From: UBA4292 sp002395865
Lineage (GTDB): Bacteria > Bacillota > Clostridia > Lachnospirales > Lachnospiraceae
Assembly (NCBI GenBank): GCA_946533395.1
Contig: CAMNBU010000004.1
Coordinates: 22,325-86,324, forward strand
DNA length: 64,000 nucleotides
Direction of reading: 5' to 3'
Part shown: piece by piece, positions 17,001 to 25,400 of the stretch
Layout: each line of letters starts with the position of its first letter
How positions within the stretch are numbered: position 1 is the first letter of the stretch
Program-made: the position numbers and the translations under genes
Notes under the pieces: generated by a model
Seen by the model: the letters and a program-made list of their open reading frames with translations, nothing else
Told to the model about the DNA's origin: nothing
Databases searched by the model: none

Positions 17001-18771
17001 TCGAAACGACGATCGTGGCTGTATCTCCTCGTTTTACATCACTGTTCGCTGCAGGCTGCTGGCGAATTACATTGCCCTCAGGCACGCTGTCGTTCTTCTC
17101 ATATTCAACAGCCACTGCAAGGCCTCTGTTCTCCAATGTATCACGCGCCGAAGCCTCTTCCATTCCGGTAACGTTAGGCATAGCAAAAGCAGCCGGGCCT
17201 GTCGATACGACAAGAGTTACCGTAGAGCCCTCATCGACCTGAACCCCCGCTTCCGGATCTGATGAAATGATCAATCCTGCAGCTATATTCTCATCGGTCC
17301 GTTCTTCATATACCGGAGCTGAAAGACCTGCTTTTCCCAGCTTTTCTTCCGCCTTTTGCTTTGTATCTCCTATTAGATACGGAACGGTTGCCTTGCCATC
17401 AACGACCTCAATAACGCCCTGTCCGGAACTAATGATGAGTTCTATTATCCCGTTCTTTTCGAGAAAAGCTCCGCCAACCGGTGTCTGTCTTATGATTTTT
17501 CCAGCAGCAATATATTCCGATTCGATATTTCCGGAAATATTTGCCAAAAGATTGTTTGATTCTATCATGGCAACTGCATCATCCTTCTGTGTTCCTTCCA
17601 CATCGGGAGCAATCACGATATTATCCGGAATCACAACTTCTGCAGTATACCTTGAAAAATCGATCACTCCGGTAACAAGAAGCACACCAAAAGTAAGCAC
17701 TGCGGCAAGCAGTACCGGAATGGCAATCTTCAGCCATAAAGGCCATGCATATATATCTATCTTTTTGATCTTTCCGTATCGGCGCTTTGCCGGCGGATCA
17801 GCATTCAATTCTTCAATAAAGGCCGGGATGTCAGGTGTTCTGTCCTCTATGCGGACATTCATGGCGTTCAGTATGGCATTCTCACGATTGACAGAAATCG
17901 CCTTATTGATCTTATGCGGAGCAACGAGCATATCCCTGCTTTTTGTCTCGTACTCGACACGCCTTTCCATTGCATCGGGCGGAGTAACTCCTGTCATCAT
18001 CTTATACAGGACTGCTGCTATGGCATAGACATCCGTATAAGGACCCTGGTCACTCCTGCTTCTGTACTGTTCCTCGGGAGAAAAGCCCTGCTTGATGATA
18101 ACGGTCAGACTGCGGCTGTGGGATGTGGTCGCGTAACGGCTTGCGCCAAAATCTATGACCTTTACTTCACCATTTTTTGTCAGGAAAATGTTGTCCGGCG
18201 CAATATCCCTGTGAAGGATACCGGCCTCATGAACGGCTTTAAGAGACTCCATAACAGGCATCAGGAGGGAAACTGCTTTGTCCTCCTCTATAATGCCCTC
18301 TCTTTTAAGGTAATCAGTCAAGGTCTCACCATCAAGGTACTCCATGATGATGTAAGCCGTGTCATTTTCCTCAACGCAGTCATAGATCTGGACTATGCCC
18401 GGTTCGCCGTGGAACTTAGCCAGCCTTTTGGCTTCATCTACAAACTTATGCAACCCGTCGTGGAACTGCTGGCTCTTGTCGCCTTCAAAGATCGTGACAT
18501 GGCTCTGTCCCGGCATTCTTGTTGAGAATTCCGCCGGCATATATTCCTTGATTGCTACCTTCTGCTCAAGCTTTTCATCCCAGGCAATATAGGTAACTCC
18601 AAAGCTACCAAAGCCAAGCACCTTTCCGATGAGATATCTGTTGCAAAGACGATATCCCGGTGCAAGATGAACCGCTTCCTCTACTGGCGTCCCGATCACG
18701 TAACCGCAATTAGGGCATACCCCGAAATCGGCATCAAATATGCTCATACATCCCAAACAACGTGTTTGCAT
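14098..18771 (-). CDS. Giant receptor Ser/Thr kinase with PASTA, InlB-type and MucBP-like repeats
   Basis: 1557 residues from the ATG at 18771 (AGGTGG 7 bases upstream). Zinc ribbon with C5, C8, C19 and C22; kinase domain about 47-325 with GFGSFG, VAIK (K75), HRDIAPDN (D189) and DFGAS (D207), probably active; membrane helix about 346-369. Outside the cell: four PASTA repeats (about 380-660), nine InlB/Listeria-Bacteroides repeats of about 71 residues (pattern FDANGG...YG.LP...GY.F.GWYT...YAHW), two MucBP-like repeats (VTVVEKIG..., VTVIEQSVNG...) and a beta-rich end. PASTA domains bind wall material in PknB/PrkC; the InlB repeats probably form a stalk. It follows two WXG100 genes in the T7SS operon. 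Confidence 0.9.
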   Translation of the reverse strand: MQTRCLGCMSIFDADFGVCPNCGYVIGTPVEEAVHLAPGYRLCNRYLIGKVLGFGSFGVTYIAWDEKLEQKVAIKEYMPAEFSTRMPGQSHVTIFEGDKSQQFHDGLHKFVDEAKRLAKFHGEPGIVQIYDCVEENDTAYIIMEYLDGETLTDYLKREGIIEEDKAVSLLMPVMESLKAVHEAGILHRDIAPDNIFLTKNGEVKVIDFGASRYATTSHSRSLTVIIKQGFSPEEQYRSRSDQGPYTDVYAIAAVLYKMMTGVTPPDAMERRVEYETKSRDMLVAPHKINKAISVNRENAILNAMNVRIEDRTPDIPAFIEELNADPPAKRRYGKIKKIDIYAWPLWLKIAIPVLLAAVLTFGVLLVTGVIDFSRYTAEVVIPDNIVIAPDVEGTQKDDAVAMIESNNLLANISGNIESEYIAAGKIIRQTPVGGAFLEKNGIIELIISSGQGVIEVVDGKATVPYLIGDTKQKAEEKLGKAGLSAPVYEERTDENIAAGLIISSDPEAGVQVDEGSTVTLVVSTGPAAFAMPNVTGMEEASARDTLENRGLAVAVEYEKNDSVPEGNVIRQQPAANSDVKRGDTATIVVSSGVDTVEVPDVAGKTQAEAEKILKDAGFAVYVRENSDDEVPKGSVITQSPEAKTKQKKGSTITIFVSAGKQAITVTFDANGGKTDRTSQSVYYNENYGELPSAQRTGYEFGGWYTSASGGNRIETSTKVSEKGNHALFAHWTEAGYTVTFDANGGSVVTKSKTVKYGNSYGELPVPTKSGYGFDGWYTSADGGTHVEASTRVDITAGQTLYAHWSAGKVSVTFDPNGGSTPSNSAAVTYGQRYGNLPTPIREGYDFAGWYTSASGGELITSETTVANADSHVLYAHWSAVTMQITFNGNGGVASTDRMNITYGNTYGDLPTATREGYTFEAWYTQSSGGEKITSASIVTGNIMLYAHWNAIPYTITFDANGGKTDKSSVTRNYNEAYGELPSATRTGYDLEGWYTSASGGEKVSKNTKILANVTLYAHWTAHTIKISFDPKGGTVSTASKDVKYGSAYGELPTPTKTGNGFEGWFTSDGKQINPSDIVNRTEGQTLYAHWSTNRYTITFDANGGTASKSSITVSYDSAYGVLPTATRPGYTFDGWYTSATNGTKVTEATTANNNTTVYAHWTIISYTVKFDGNGGTASKDSIALSYGSAMGNLPTATREGHSFDGWYTAASGGTSVTRDTIVSSNMTVYAHWTIISYTVKFDGNGGSTSKDSITLSYGSAMGELPTATRVGHSFDGWYTAASGGTSVTRDTIVSSNMTVYAHWTIKSYTVTVVEKIGSSELGSYRATKNYGYSETVYPRNYNGYNSPGAQNVVWDSDKTITFQYSKKTFDVTVIEQSVNGTRLGSYTVTRDYGTNETISPKGHDGYITPASQTINWDSSKTITFNYDVYQPSSTVATFQITGKNWAPFVEETIICEYRNRTANTIEIRFSTNLTKLRGNMDDLYFNAGINDQGATNDIQLTSGWNWTTGSATSEWLTISAGAEVSSIGGWHHLFSLDGYVSYQNDGMKALTIAIPKY
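14861..15286 (-). repeat. Two near-identical 213-base tandem units in the kinase gene
   Basis: The same sequence starting GTCC(A)(A/G)TGAGCATATACTG occurs at 14861 and 15074, 213 bases (71 codons) apart, with only a few differences. They encode the last two InlB-type repeats. The next unit, from 15287, is already more diverged. Confidence 0.85.
14861..16790 (-). repeat. Array of nine InlB-type repeat units
   Basis: Nine units of about 71 codons, each with the protein pattern [FI]D[AGP][NK]GG - YG.LP - GY.F.GW[YF]T - YAHW, tandemly arranged inside the giant kinase gene. Units are more alike toward the membrane-distal (3') end. Confidence 0.85.
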
Positions 18772-18826
18772 AATCATCCCACCTTTCAATCCTTGAAGCA
18801 CGTCTTCAATGATAAAAATCACTCAT

Positions 18827-19138
18827 CTAAAACCTTGGGAGCCCGTTTGCACGATTCACCGCATTTGCCTGTGCTTCTTTGTATTTTTTTGATGCATGTC
18901 TCAAATAATTTGCGTAGCTTTCTAATGATTTGATCATACTATTGTATGTTGAGTTGTAATTAGTGAGCTCATACCACTCCTGCTTAAACTGGATGGAGTC
19001 ATCTCCAATCCAATTCATTGTCAATTGCTCCACATTAGTCTGAGCTTCATTCATTTTTTTCTTTGCCAACGATACATAGTTATCTATTGCTGTTGCCGTT
19101 TTTTCAAACTGACTGTGATCTACCCGTATATATGCCAT
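18827..19138 (-). CDS. WXG100-like protein (pair 2)
   Basis: 103 residues, all-helical by appearance, with the central turn LTMNWIGDDSIQF (W-x-G) that marks the ESAT-6/WXG100 family. The C-terminal part has Y-x3-Q (YKEAQ) instead of the Y-x3-D/E export motif. WXG100 proteins form helical-hairpin dimers and are substrates or partners of T7SS. GGAG lies 8 bases before the ATG. It is 13 bases downstream of another WXG100 gene that does carry Y-x3-E, so the two probably form a heterodimer in which the other partner supplies the export motif. The giant kinase gene begins about 55 bases later. Confidence 0.85.
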   Translation of the reverse strand: MAYIRVDHSQFEKTATAIDNYVSLAKKKMNEAQTNVEQLTMNWIGDDSIQFKQEWYELTNYNSTYNSMIKSLESYANYLRHASKKYKEAQANAVNRANGLPRF

Positions 19139-19151
19139 ATCATTATCTCCA

Positions 19152-19463
19152 TTATTTAAAATAATCGGCTAATGCTATATTTGCATTTTCTGTTTGTTCA
19201 TATCCTTCTCCGACAACTTGCTTCAAGTATTTAACATAGTTATCCATAATTACATATCGGCTATCTGTATACTTGGCTTTGATGTCATTAAAAACACGAA
19301 TACTATTTTCCGAAGCGCGTCCATCCCACGTTCTATCCAGTTGATTAATAGCTGACTGCACCTCAAAAAATCCATCACGGATCTGAGCATTGATCACTTC
19401 AATATCCGTTGCAAACGCTTTAACAACATCTGTATTGACTTGCAGATTAGACATTTTAGACAT
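19152..19463 (-). CDS. WXG100 protein with YxxxE motif (pair 2)
   Basis: 103 residues. W-x-G turn in LDRTWDGRASENS, and a C-terminal export-type motif Y-E-Q-T-E followed by NANIALADYFK. The C-terminus is closely similar to that of the WXG100 protein encoded at 21524-21829 (TANINLADAFK), and the N-terminus starts in the same way (VNTD-x-V), so the two are paralogues. Likely secreted by the EssC-driven system, or a carrier for the lipase-like protein encoded upstream. A start three codons later is possible. Confidence 0.87.
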   Translation of the reverse strand: MSKMSNLQVNTDVVKAFATDIEVINAQIRDGFFEVQSAINQLDRTWDGRASENSIRVFNDIKAKYTDSRYVIMDNYVKYLKQVVGEGYEQTENANIALADYFK

Positions 19464-19524
19464 TTCGATTTCATCCCCTTTCTCTTGGCAGAACAGAAAA
19501 ACTATCGTCCTTTTATAATCATGA

Positions 19525-19716
19525 TCAGATGTTATTTAATACCCTTTTCACATAATAGTATTGAGATATAACTCGATCAATGCAATCAGCACACTTGTCG
19601 TTCCCCAAGCCAACGAAATCGTTTCTAACCCCGTAAGAAATACTCTCTAATTCCCTGATAATAGAGTATAATTCCGATATTATGGATGATAATTCACTTC
19701 TTTCATTTGCATCCAT
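19525..19716 (-). CDS. Small helical protein, possible T7SS effector partner
   Basis: 63 residues, predicted almost entirely helical (SELSSIISELYSIIRELESI), with two close cysteines (KCADC). AGGAGG lies 10 bases before the ATG and the gene sits 14 bases after the lipase-like gene. I do not recognise the family. Small helical proteins encoded beside LXG-type effectors act as partners or targeting factors in Firmicutes T7SS, so that role is inferred from position and shape only. It could also contribute to immunity against the candidate toxin, but it has no membrane span, unlike many lipase immunity proteins. Confidence 0.65.
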   Translation of the reverse strand: MDANERSELSSIISELYSIIRELESISYGVRNDFVGLGNDKCADCIDRVISQYYYVKRVLNNI

Positions 19717-19730
19717 GCAACCATCACCTC

Positions 19731-21386
19731 CTATTCAAGTGACCCAACTAAATTGTTTTCGATATTATCCAGATCATCCGCAGTTTCATTCAAATATGAT
19801 ACGCAGCGCCGCAAGCGATAACTATACCCTGTAAGCGCATCCGCCGCAATCAAATTTCCCAGAGACCACAGATTAACTTTCCAATATAATTGATCCAGTC
19901 TCGAATCCAAGTTGCTTATTCTGCTATTTACAGCATTTATACGCTGCGCGTATGAACGAAGCTTATTAGTTTCGACCACAAAAACAGGATTATCGTTTGC
20001 ATACTTAACGCCGTAATTGAAAACGCTATCAAACCAGTCGCGGAAATTATTGATTATAGTATTGATATCAGAAACAATGCGCTCTGTTAATTCTTTGCAT
20101 TTATTTCCAAATTCAATTATTTTATCTATGCAAATTTTTATAGTTTCTTCAATGTAATCAAGGGTTAAACCAACAGCGTATTTTACCATATTAAATGGCA
20201 AATACAAAAGAATGGTATATGTCGAAACAACTTGTGCCAACCAATCAAGATTTACACCAAATGTGTCACCCAAGAAATCTATTGTGGCTGCCGGAAGCGC
20301 TTCCACGACCATATATACCGATGTAATTATTTCAGCGTAGGAAATCTTTTCACCATTAAGAGGATCTTTTTTTTGCCAATACTTTTGAAGAATAGACATG
20401 ATACCTTCAGTAATGATTCCTCTTAATTGCGGCGGCAAATCCATGATGCTCTCTGATACAGACTCCAGATAAGCAGATACAATACCCTGTTCAGTAAACT
20501 CTGTCGATGATCCATCTTCATTCATACAACAATCAGAATAGTGCCAACCTATGCCGCTTAAATTCGATTTTCGATAGTAAATGTTTTCATCAGGAATAAC
20601 TCTGCCAAATTTTTTGTTTGTTCCTTGCACATTCACGAAATCATTATCTGCTGAAATCGAATACAATTTATGTCGACGTTCTTCAAATTCCTTTTCCCCA
20701 TACAGGCGTTTATAGTATTCTATTGTTTCGGGCGGCATTCCTTCACCATCTAATGAATAACCATTATCTATCAACCTCCAGTATTGGGAATCCATCGCAA
20801 CATACTGTATTTTATTTCCTCCGGCAGAATGACCCGTAAGATGAATCTTGATACCCTTTTTATCCCATCCATTTTTTCCAACAATTGTATCAAAATACGT
20901 AACGGCCTGCTTTCTTTGAGGGTTCATAACAAATTTTCCTGATAAATCTATGCCGTCCTCAAGCCATTCTTTACTTCCGGTACCGCTGTATACAACCATC
21001 ACAGAAGATGGATTATCTAAACTGTCTTGAATAGTGAAAGCATTTATTCCACCATCTTCGTATTCTTTCCCTGTATCCGGATCAATCATATTAGCAGTTT
21101 GGTTAGCTATCACCATCCTGCCTAATTCAGGATCTCTTTTAATCGCATTTTCGAGTTTCGCTACCTGCCTTTCAGCATCCTTTATCTCTGAAGTGTAACC
21201 CTCTTTTTTTATCTTCTCTTCCAGATTTTGACGTGCATTTTTAATTAATACTTCAACCGATGTGCCATCATCCACAGTTACAAGCTTACCATCGCTATTC
21301 TTCTTTCTATAATCCAAGTATGACAATGTTGTCATAGCATCGTCTCGTTCTAATGCAGTAATATTTATTCTTGAAGGATCATTCAT
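19731..21386 (-). CDS. Lipase-like alpha/beta hydrolase with helical C-terminus, candidate T7SS effector
   Basis: 551 residues without signal peptide. The N-terminal half (about 90-300) looks like a DUF2974/Mbeg1-type hydrolase: VVYSGTGSKEW, then the nucleophile elbow GHSAGG with S187, then candidate acid and base residues in SADNDFVNVQG and GIGWHYS. The C-terminal part (about 310-551) is amphipathic and helical, with hydrophobic stretches (AAATIDFLG-like, TILLYLPFNMVKYAVG) and a long coiled-looking end. T7SS-b toxins usually have the export domain first; the S. aureus lipase TslA has the reverse order, enzyme first and LXG-like domain last, and this protein matches that layout. It is flanked by WXG100 pairs. 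Activity and export are inferred. Confidence 0.75.
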   Translation of the reverse strand: MNDPSRINITALERDDAMTTLSYLDYRKKNSDGKLVTVDDGTSVEVLIKNARQNLEEKIKKEGYTSEIKDAERQVAKLENAIKRDPELGRMVIANQTANMIDPDTGKEYEDGGINAFTIQDSLDNPSSVMVVYSGTGSKEWLEDGIDLSGKFVMNPQRKQAVTYFDTIVGKNGWDKKGIKIHLTGHSAGGNKIQYVAMDSQYWRLIDNGYSLDGEGMPPETIEYYKRLYGEKEFEERRHKLYSISADNDFVNVQGTNKKFGRVIPDENIYYRKSNLSGIGWHYSDCCMNEDGSSTEFTEQGIVSAYLESVSESIMDLPPQLRGIITEGIMSILQKYWQKKDPLNGEKISYAEIITSVYMVVEALPAATIDFLGDTFGVNLDWLAQVVSTYTILLYLPFNMVKYAVGLTLDYIEETIKICIDKIIEFGNKCKELTERIVSDINTIINNFRDWFDSVFNYGVKYANDNPVFVVETNKLRSYAQRINAVNSRISNLDSRLDQLYWKVNLWSLGNLIAADALTGYSYRLRRCVSYLNETADDLDNIENNLVGSLE

Positions 21387-21471
21387 AGTCGCTCCCTTCT
21401 ACATCATCCAATGATAACCATAACAAAAATTTTTACCAACTCTGTTCGTTGATAATAAAAATACGCAAGGA

Positions 21472-21511
21472 ACTCTGCTGAAATCTTAGAACATAACGAT
21501 TTCAGCAGAGT
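21472..21511 (-). promoter_or_regulatory. Strong intercistronic hairpin after WXG100 pair 1
   Basis: ACTCTGCTGAAATC (21472-21485) and GATTTCAGCAGAGT (21498-21511) form a perfect 14-bp stem with a 12-base loop, 12 bases after the WXG100 stop. On the minus strand the nearest T-run lies about 11 bases farther, so it is a poor classical terminator. It may be a transcript-stabilising end or partial terminator that lets the first genes be expressed more than the later ones. Confidence 0.75.
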
Positions 21512-21523
21512 ATGTTGAAAAAA

Positions 21524-21829
21524 TCACTTAAATGCATCCGCCAGATTTATATTGGCGGTTTCTGTATCAAAATACCCCTGTTCAACGTTCGTTCTAAGGA
21601 AGGATACATAGCTTGCAATAATATCATGATATGATTCAAAATATTTGGCTGCAAAGCTCTGATATGCCTCTACTGTTGCATTTGCCGCTTCGCCTTCCCA
21701 TGTATTCTTGAGATTATCGATAGACTGCTTGGATTCCTCCAAAAGGGTGGTAAGTCTTTCGTTACTTGCCTCTATGCTGTTAGCAATATCCGCAACCGCA
21801 TCTGTATTGACCTTAATCTGTCCTGCCAT
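21524..21829 (-). CDS. WXG100 protein with YxxxE motif (pair 1)
   Basis: 101 residues. Typical EsxA-like protein: W-x-G in LKNTWEGEAANA, a helical hairpin, and the C-terminal Y-F-D-T-E export-type motif followed by TANINLADAFK. Optimal AAGGAGG ribosome site. It lies 13 bases after the other pair 1 gene and about 0.4 kb from esaB, so it is a core structural or secreted component of the system. It is a paralogue of the protein encoded at 19152-19463. Confidence 0.92.
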   Translation of the reverse strand: MAGQIKVNTDAVADIANSIEASNERLTTLLEESKQSIDNLKNTWEGEAANATVEAYQSFAAKYFESYHDIIASYVSFLRTNVEQGYFDTETANINLADAFK

Positions 21830-21842
21830 GTTCGTATCCTCC

Positions 21843-22145
21843 TTAATTAGGTAATGTCTTGACTACAGCGATATTATCATCCTGACGAGCGCTGTAGTTG
21901 TCAGCCTGCATTTTCAGCCCTTCAGATGCAGCAAGGATCTTATCTGCCATTTGCTTTAATTCCTCGGTAAACCCTGAGATTTGCTGAACAAATGCCTGAT
22001 TGTCTTCGCCTTCCCATGCTGCCCCCATTGTGCTTGCGTCCTGCATGAGCTTGTTGTATACAGAAGTATACTCTCCAGAAAGATCAGCAAGCTTTGCCGA
22101 CGTCGCCCTAAGTTCCTCGGGTGTTACTCTGATAATCTTACCCAT
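21843..22145 (-). CDS. WXG100 protein (pair 1)
   Basis: 100 residues, MGKIIRVTPEELRATSAKLADLSGEY..., with W-x-G in MGAAWEGEDNQAF. This is the commonest Firmicutes WXG100 pattern. The C-terminus (NYSARQDDNIAVVKTLPN) lacks Y-x3-D/E, so it may pair with the protein encoded just downstream, which has that motif. AAAGGAGG at good spacing. It is separated from esaB by about 75 bases. Confidence 0.92.
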   Translation of the reverse strand: MGKIIRVTPEELRATSAKLADLSGEYTSVYNKLMQDASTMGAAWEGEDNQAFVQQISGFTEELKQMADKILAASEGLKMQADNYSARQDDNIAVVKTLPN

Positions 22146-22219
22146 AAGATCATCCTCCTTTATAAATATTTCCGGGCATATGCCCTTTTATTGTTACTGC
22201 GTTTTACGCAGCAAACCCC

Positions 22220-22471
22220 TTAATAAAACATTAATCTGGTTCCGTTTTTCAGTTCAGCTTCACTGACTGTATAATTCTCGGAAATCCGTTGTCCTTGCGG
22301 AAGAATACATAAGCATGAATTTGAGTTCCTATCATAATTCCCCGAAAGATAGGATGTAAGATAGTCCTTGATTATGCTTATCACATCCTTGATCTGCATT
22401 TCCGGATATAGATAGACATCCATGGTTTCATGCATTGCCGGAACCGATATTTCAACAAGTATCTGATTCAT
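22220..22471 (-). CDS. esaB: EsaB/YukD-type ubiquitin-like T7SS component
   Basis: 83 residues. The sequence MNQILVEISVPAMHETMDVYL, with a later RISENYTVSEAELKNGTRLMFY, has the beta-grasp pattern and the end motif (..L.NG..L.) of YukD/EsaB. This is a small cytoplasmic T7SS-b component that, in S. aureus and Bacillus, is needed for or regulates secretion. An upstream ATG at 22477 overlaps the essC stop as ATGA, but the SD sequence GGAGG is spaced correctly only for the ATG at 22471, so that start is chosen. Translation is probably coupled to essC. Confidence 0.88.
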   Translation of the reverse strand: MNQILVEISVPAMHETMDVYLYPEMQIKDVISIIKDYLTSYLSGNYDRNSNSCLCILPQGQRISENYTVSEAELKNGTRLMFY

Positions 22472-22473
22472 CG

Positions 22474-25400
22474 TCATCCCTCCAACAGTTGAACAAATCT
22501 CACTTCACCATCTGCGACGCATGCTCCCTGATTAGCCGCATCGCGATCATATTCCTTCGGAAGATCTACTCGAGCATAAGCTCTTCTTTGAGACAGATAT
22601 CCCGGTCCGATCCATATGATCGTCTTGTTTTTACACTGGGATGTATACCAATCCTGACGTTCATACAAAACAGTCTTTGATGAATCTGCTACATACAGAT
22701 ATATCCGGAAAACCGTCTGTGTTTTTAACAGGATCAGTTTAAGTCTTTCAAGAAGCTGGTCATCCGGTATTGCATCCATGAGCGAAGCCAATCCCGTGAT
22801 CATAACATACACCGGTTCATAGGACTCCGGCAATTCTCCCGGCATGCCCATATCCTTCCAATCGTTGTTTCGTTTCAATACAAGGTCAAACAGCTCAAGA
22901 ATAACAGCTTCTATCTCCTTATATGTGGTCGCATGTCGGCCATTGCCGATCTTAACGCCCGAAAGATCTCCTGTAGAATCAATAACGATCAACTTTTTAT
23001 TGTCAGGCACCATACCTAACAACCCACGGCAAAATGCCCTGTACTGGTTGCCTTCCGAATAGATCATGTGTATGTTCTGCTCATCACAACTCTGATATAC
23101 AATTTCATCATTTGTAACATCTACAGCTATCGGCCAATGTGTATCCGTTATTTCGGCTCCCTTTTCAACAAAGTACGCTTTCGACAGATGATTAGGGAGA
23201 GTATCCAGACTCTTAGTATGTCCCTCCGGCATTTCAACGGATTCTTTTAATACTTCCACCAGCGCACCGATGGCCGCCATAGGCACATCATCCTTTGATA
23301 TATATGCCGTCTGAAATTCGTTTATAGACTCATTTCTGTATAGTCCTCTTCCCTTAAACGCTGCAGGAATCAAGCCACCTGTTTTTCCTAATATGGTCGA
23401 ATAATCTGACGGATCGTTCAACTGCAAAGCATATATAAGTTTGAAATTCTGAAGCATGGACATTCTGATCGCACCGTAGCCGGCAGCAGTCAGTACAAAA
23501 TAAATGCCGTACTTCACGCCTTCCCTTGCCAGATAATCCAGCTGTTCCCCTTCATCCTGATATAATTCGCGGAATATTCCGTAGTTGTGAATGATGACGA
23601 TCTTCGCCGGCATGTCGTCGTTCTGCTCTTGATAGATCTTATAACTTCCGCCATACTGTCCCAGTTTCGCACGGCGTTCCTTTACATCAGCCATAAGGAG
23701 TTTGAACAATCTGCGTATCTTATCTTTGTCAAAAGCATAAACTACATCTGCAACTTGTGGAGCCTCTCTGTAACATCCGAGTATTTCTGTATAGAAATCC
23801 AGAATATACAGATTGATCTCATTTGGCGCATGATGTCGTATCAACGAGTAGATAAGCGCATGAAGAAATGTTGTTTTACCACCCTCGGCAGCACCATAAA
23901 CCAACACATTTCCCATATCGGACAACGGAATATACAGTGCATCCTTCTTTTGAGCCGACGGGATATCCACTTCTCCGACAAGAGGTTTAAGCACATTTTT
24001 CTTTGCTTTATACTGATACTTCTTTTCAAGCTCATCTACCAAAGGATGTTCTGACAGAGGTTCCTCCCAAAGACGTATCTGCTGCAAGTGCTCCTCTTTT
24101 GCAATTTCACCTATGTAAGATACGATCTTATCAACCTGCTTTTCAGCTTTTCGCACTTTGGCCGTTTTCACTCTTCCAATCATTATCGGAATGCCCAACC
24201 TATTAATAACGGTAAGCTCTCCTTCTGCGGTCTTATCCTCTCCTTCCACATAATCGGCACCGGCCCAAGCCGACTGACCAAGCTGGAACATTTCGTTGTA
24301 TCCGACCTGCATATAGAAACGTCCGGTTTCGATCAGATTGGCAGCTTCAGGGCGCTTCAGCATATCCATACTGTCGTTTCTGTCCTGAACCTTCAGACAG
24401 ATCCTGAATCTGCTGTTACTCCAGATCTGATCATCAACAACGCCCGCAGGCTTCTGAGTAGCCAGGATCAAGTGTACGCCAAGGCTTCGGCCTATTCGCG
24501 CGGTACTGATAAGTTGCTGCATGAACTCAGGCTGCTGTGCTTTAAGCTCTGCGAACTCGTCTGATATTACAAACAGATGGGGTAACGGCCTTGAAACTTT
24601 GCCTTCCCGGTAATATTTCTGATACTTGTAAATATCGATATTACTCTCACCTAGACGTTTGCTGGTTTCGGCAAATATCTCCTCTCTCACCTTCAGTTCG
24701 CTCTCTATAGACATAAGGGAACGCTGTATAGCTGAACCATCCAGGTTAGTTATGATGCCAACGGTGTGAGGCAACTTCTCGAAGGTCTTTGCCATACCTC
24801 CGCCCTTATAGTCGATCAGTACAAAGGCTACTTCATATGGATGATAATTGACGGCAAGTGAAAGAATATATGTGATAATGAATTCACTCTTGCCCGAACC
24901 GGTCATACCGGCAACAAGTCCATGCGGTCCATGAGCCTTCTGATGAAGATCCAGATAGATAAGATCTCCTAATGAATCGATACCGATCTGTGCCTTAAGA
25001 GAAGTCGTAGGATCATTTTCTCTCCACCTGTTAATGATGTTAAGGTCCTTCAAGCTTCCCGCTTCCATCATTTTCATGAACTGATATGTCTTGGGTAAAT
25101 TCTTGCCATCATCATCCATATCAAGGAAAGTATTCGCAAGAATGATTGCAAACTGCTCAATATCCTTTTTTGTGCTCACATCATCACGGAACAGGATATT
25201 CTCAGCGCTGTCATCGCTCTTATAGACCACAGACCCTTCTCCATTCCGGATACGTATCACGGCCTGCATATCCTTCGGAACCTGATTCAATTCACCAACG
25301 CAGGAGATCACTGAAATATTGTGTCTGTTTTTAGATGCATATATTCGCTTAAGGACACTAGTTCTAAGCGCCAGGTCGCGATTTAAAGCAAAGATAATAT

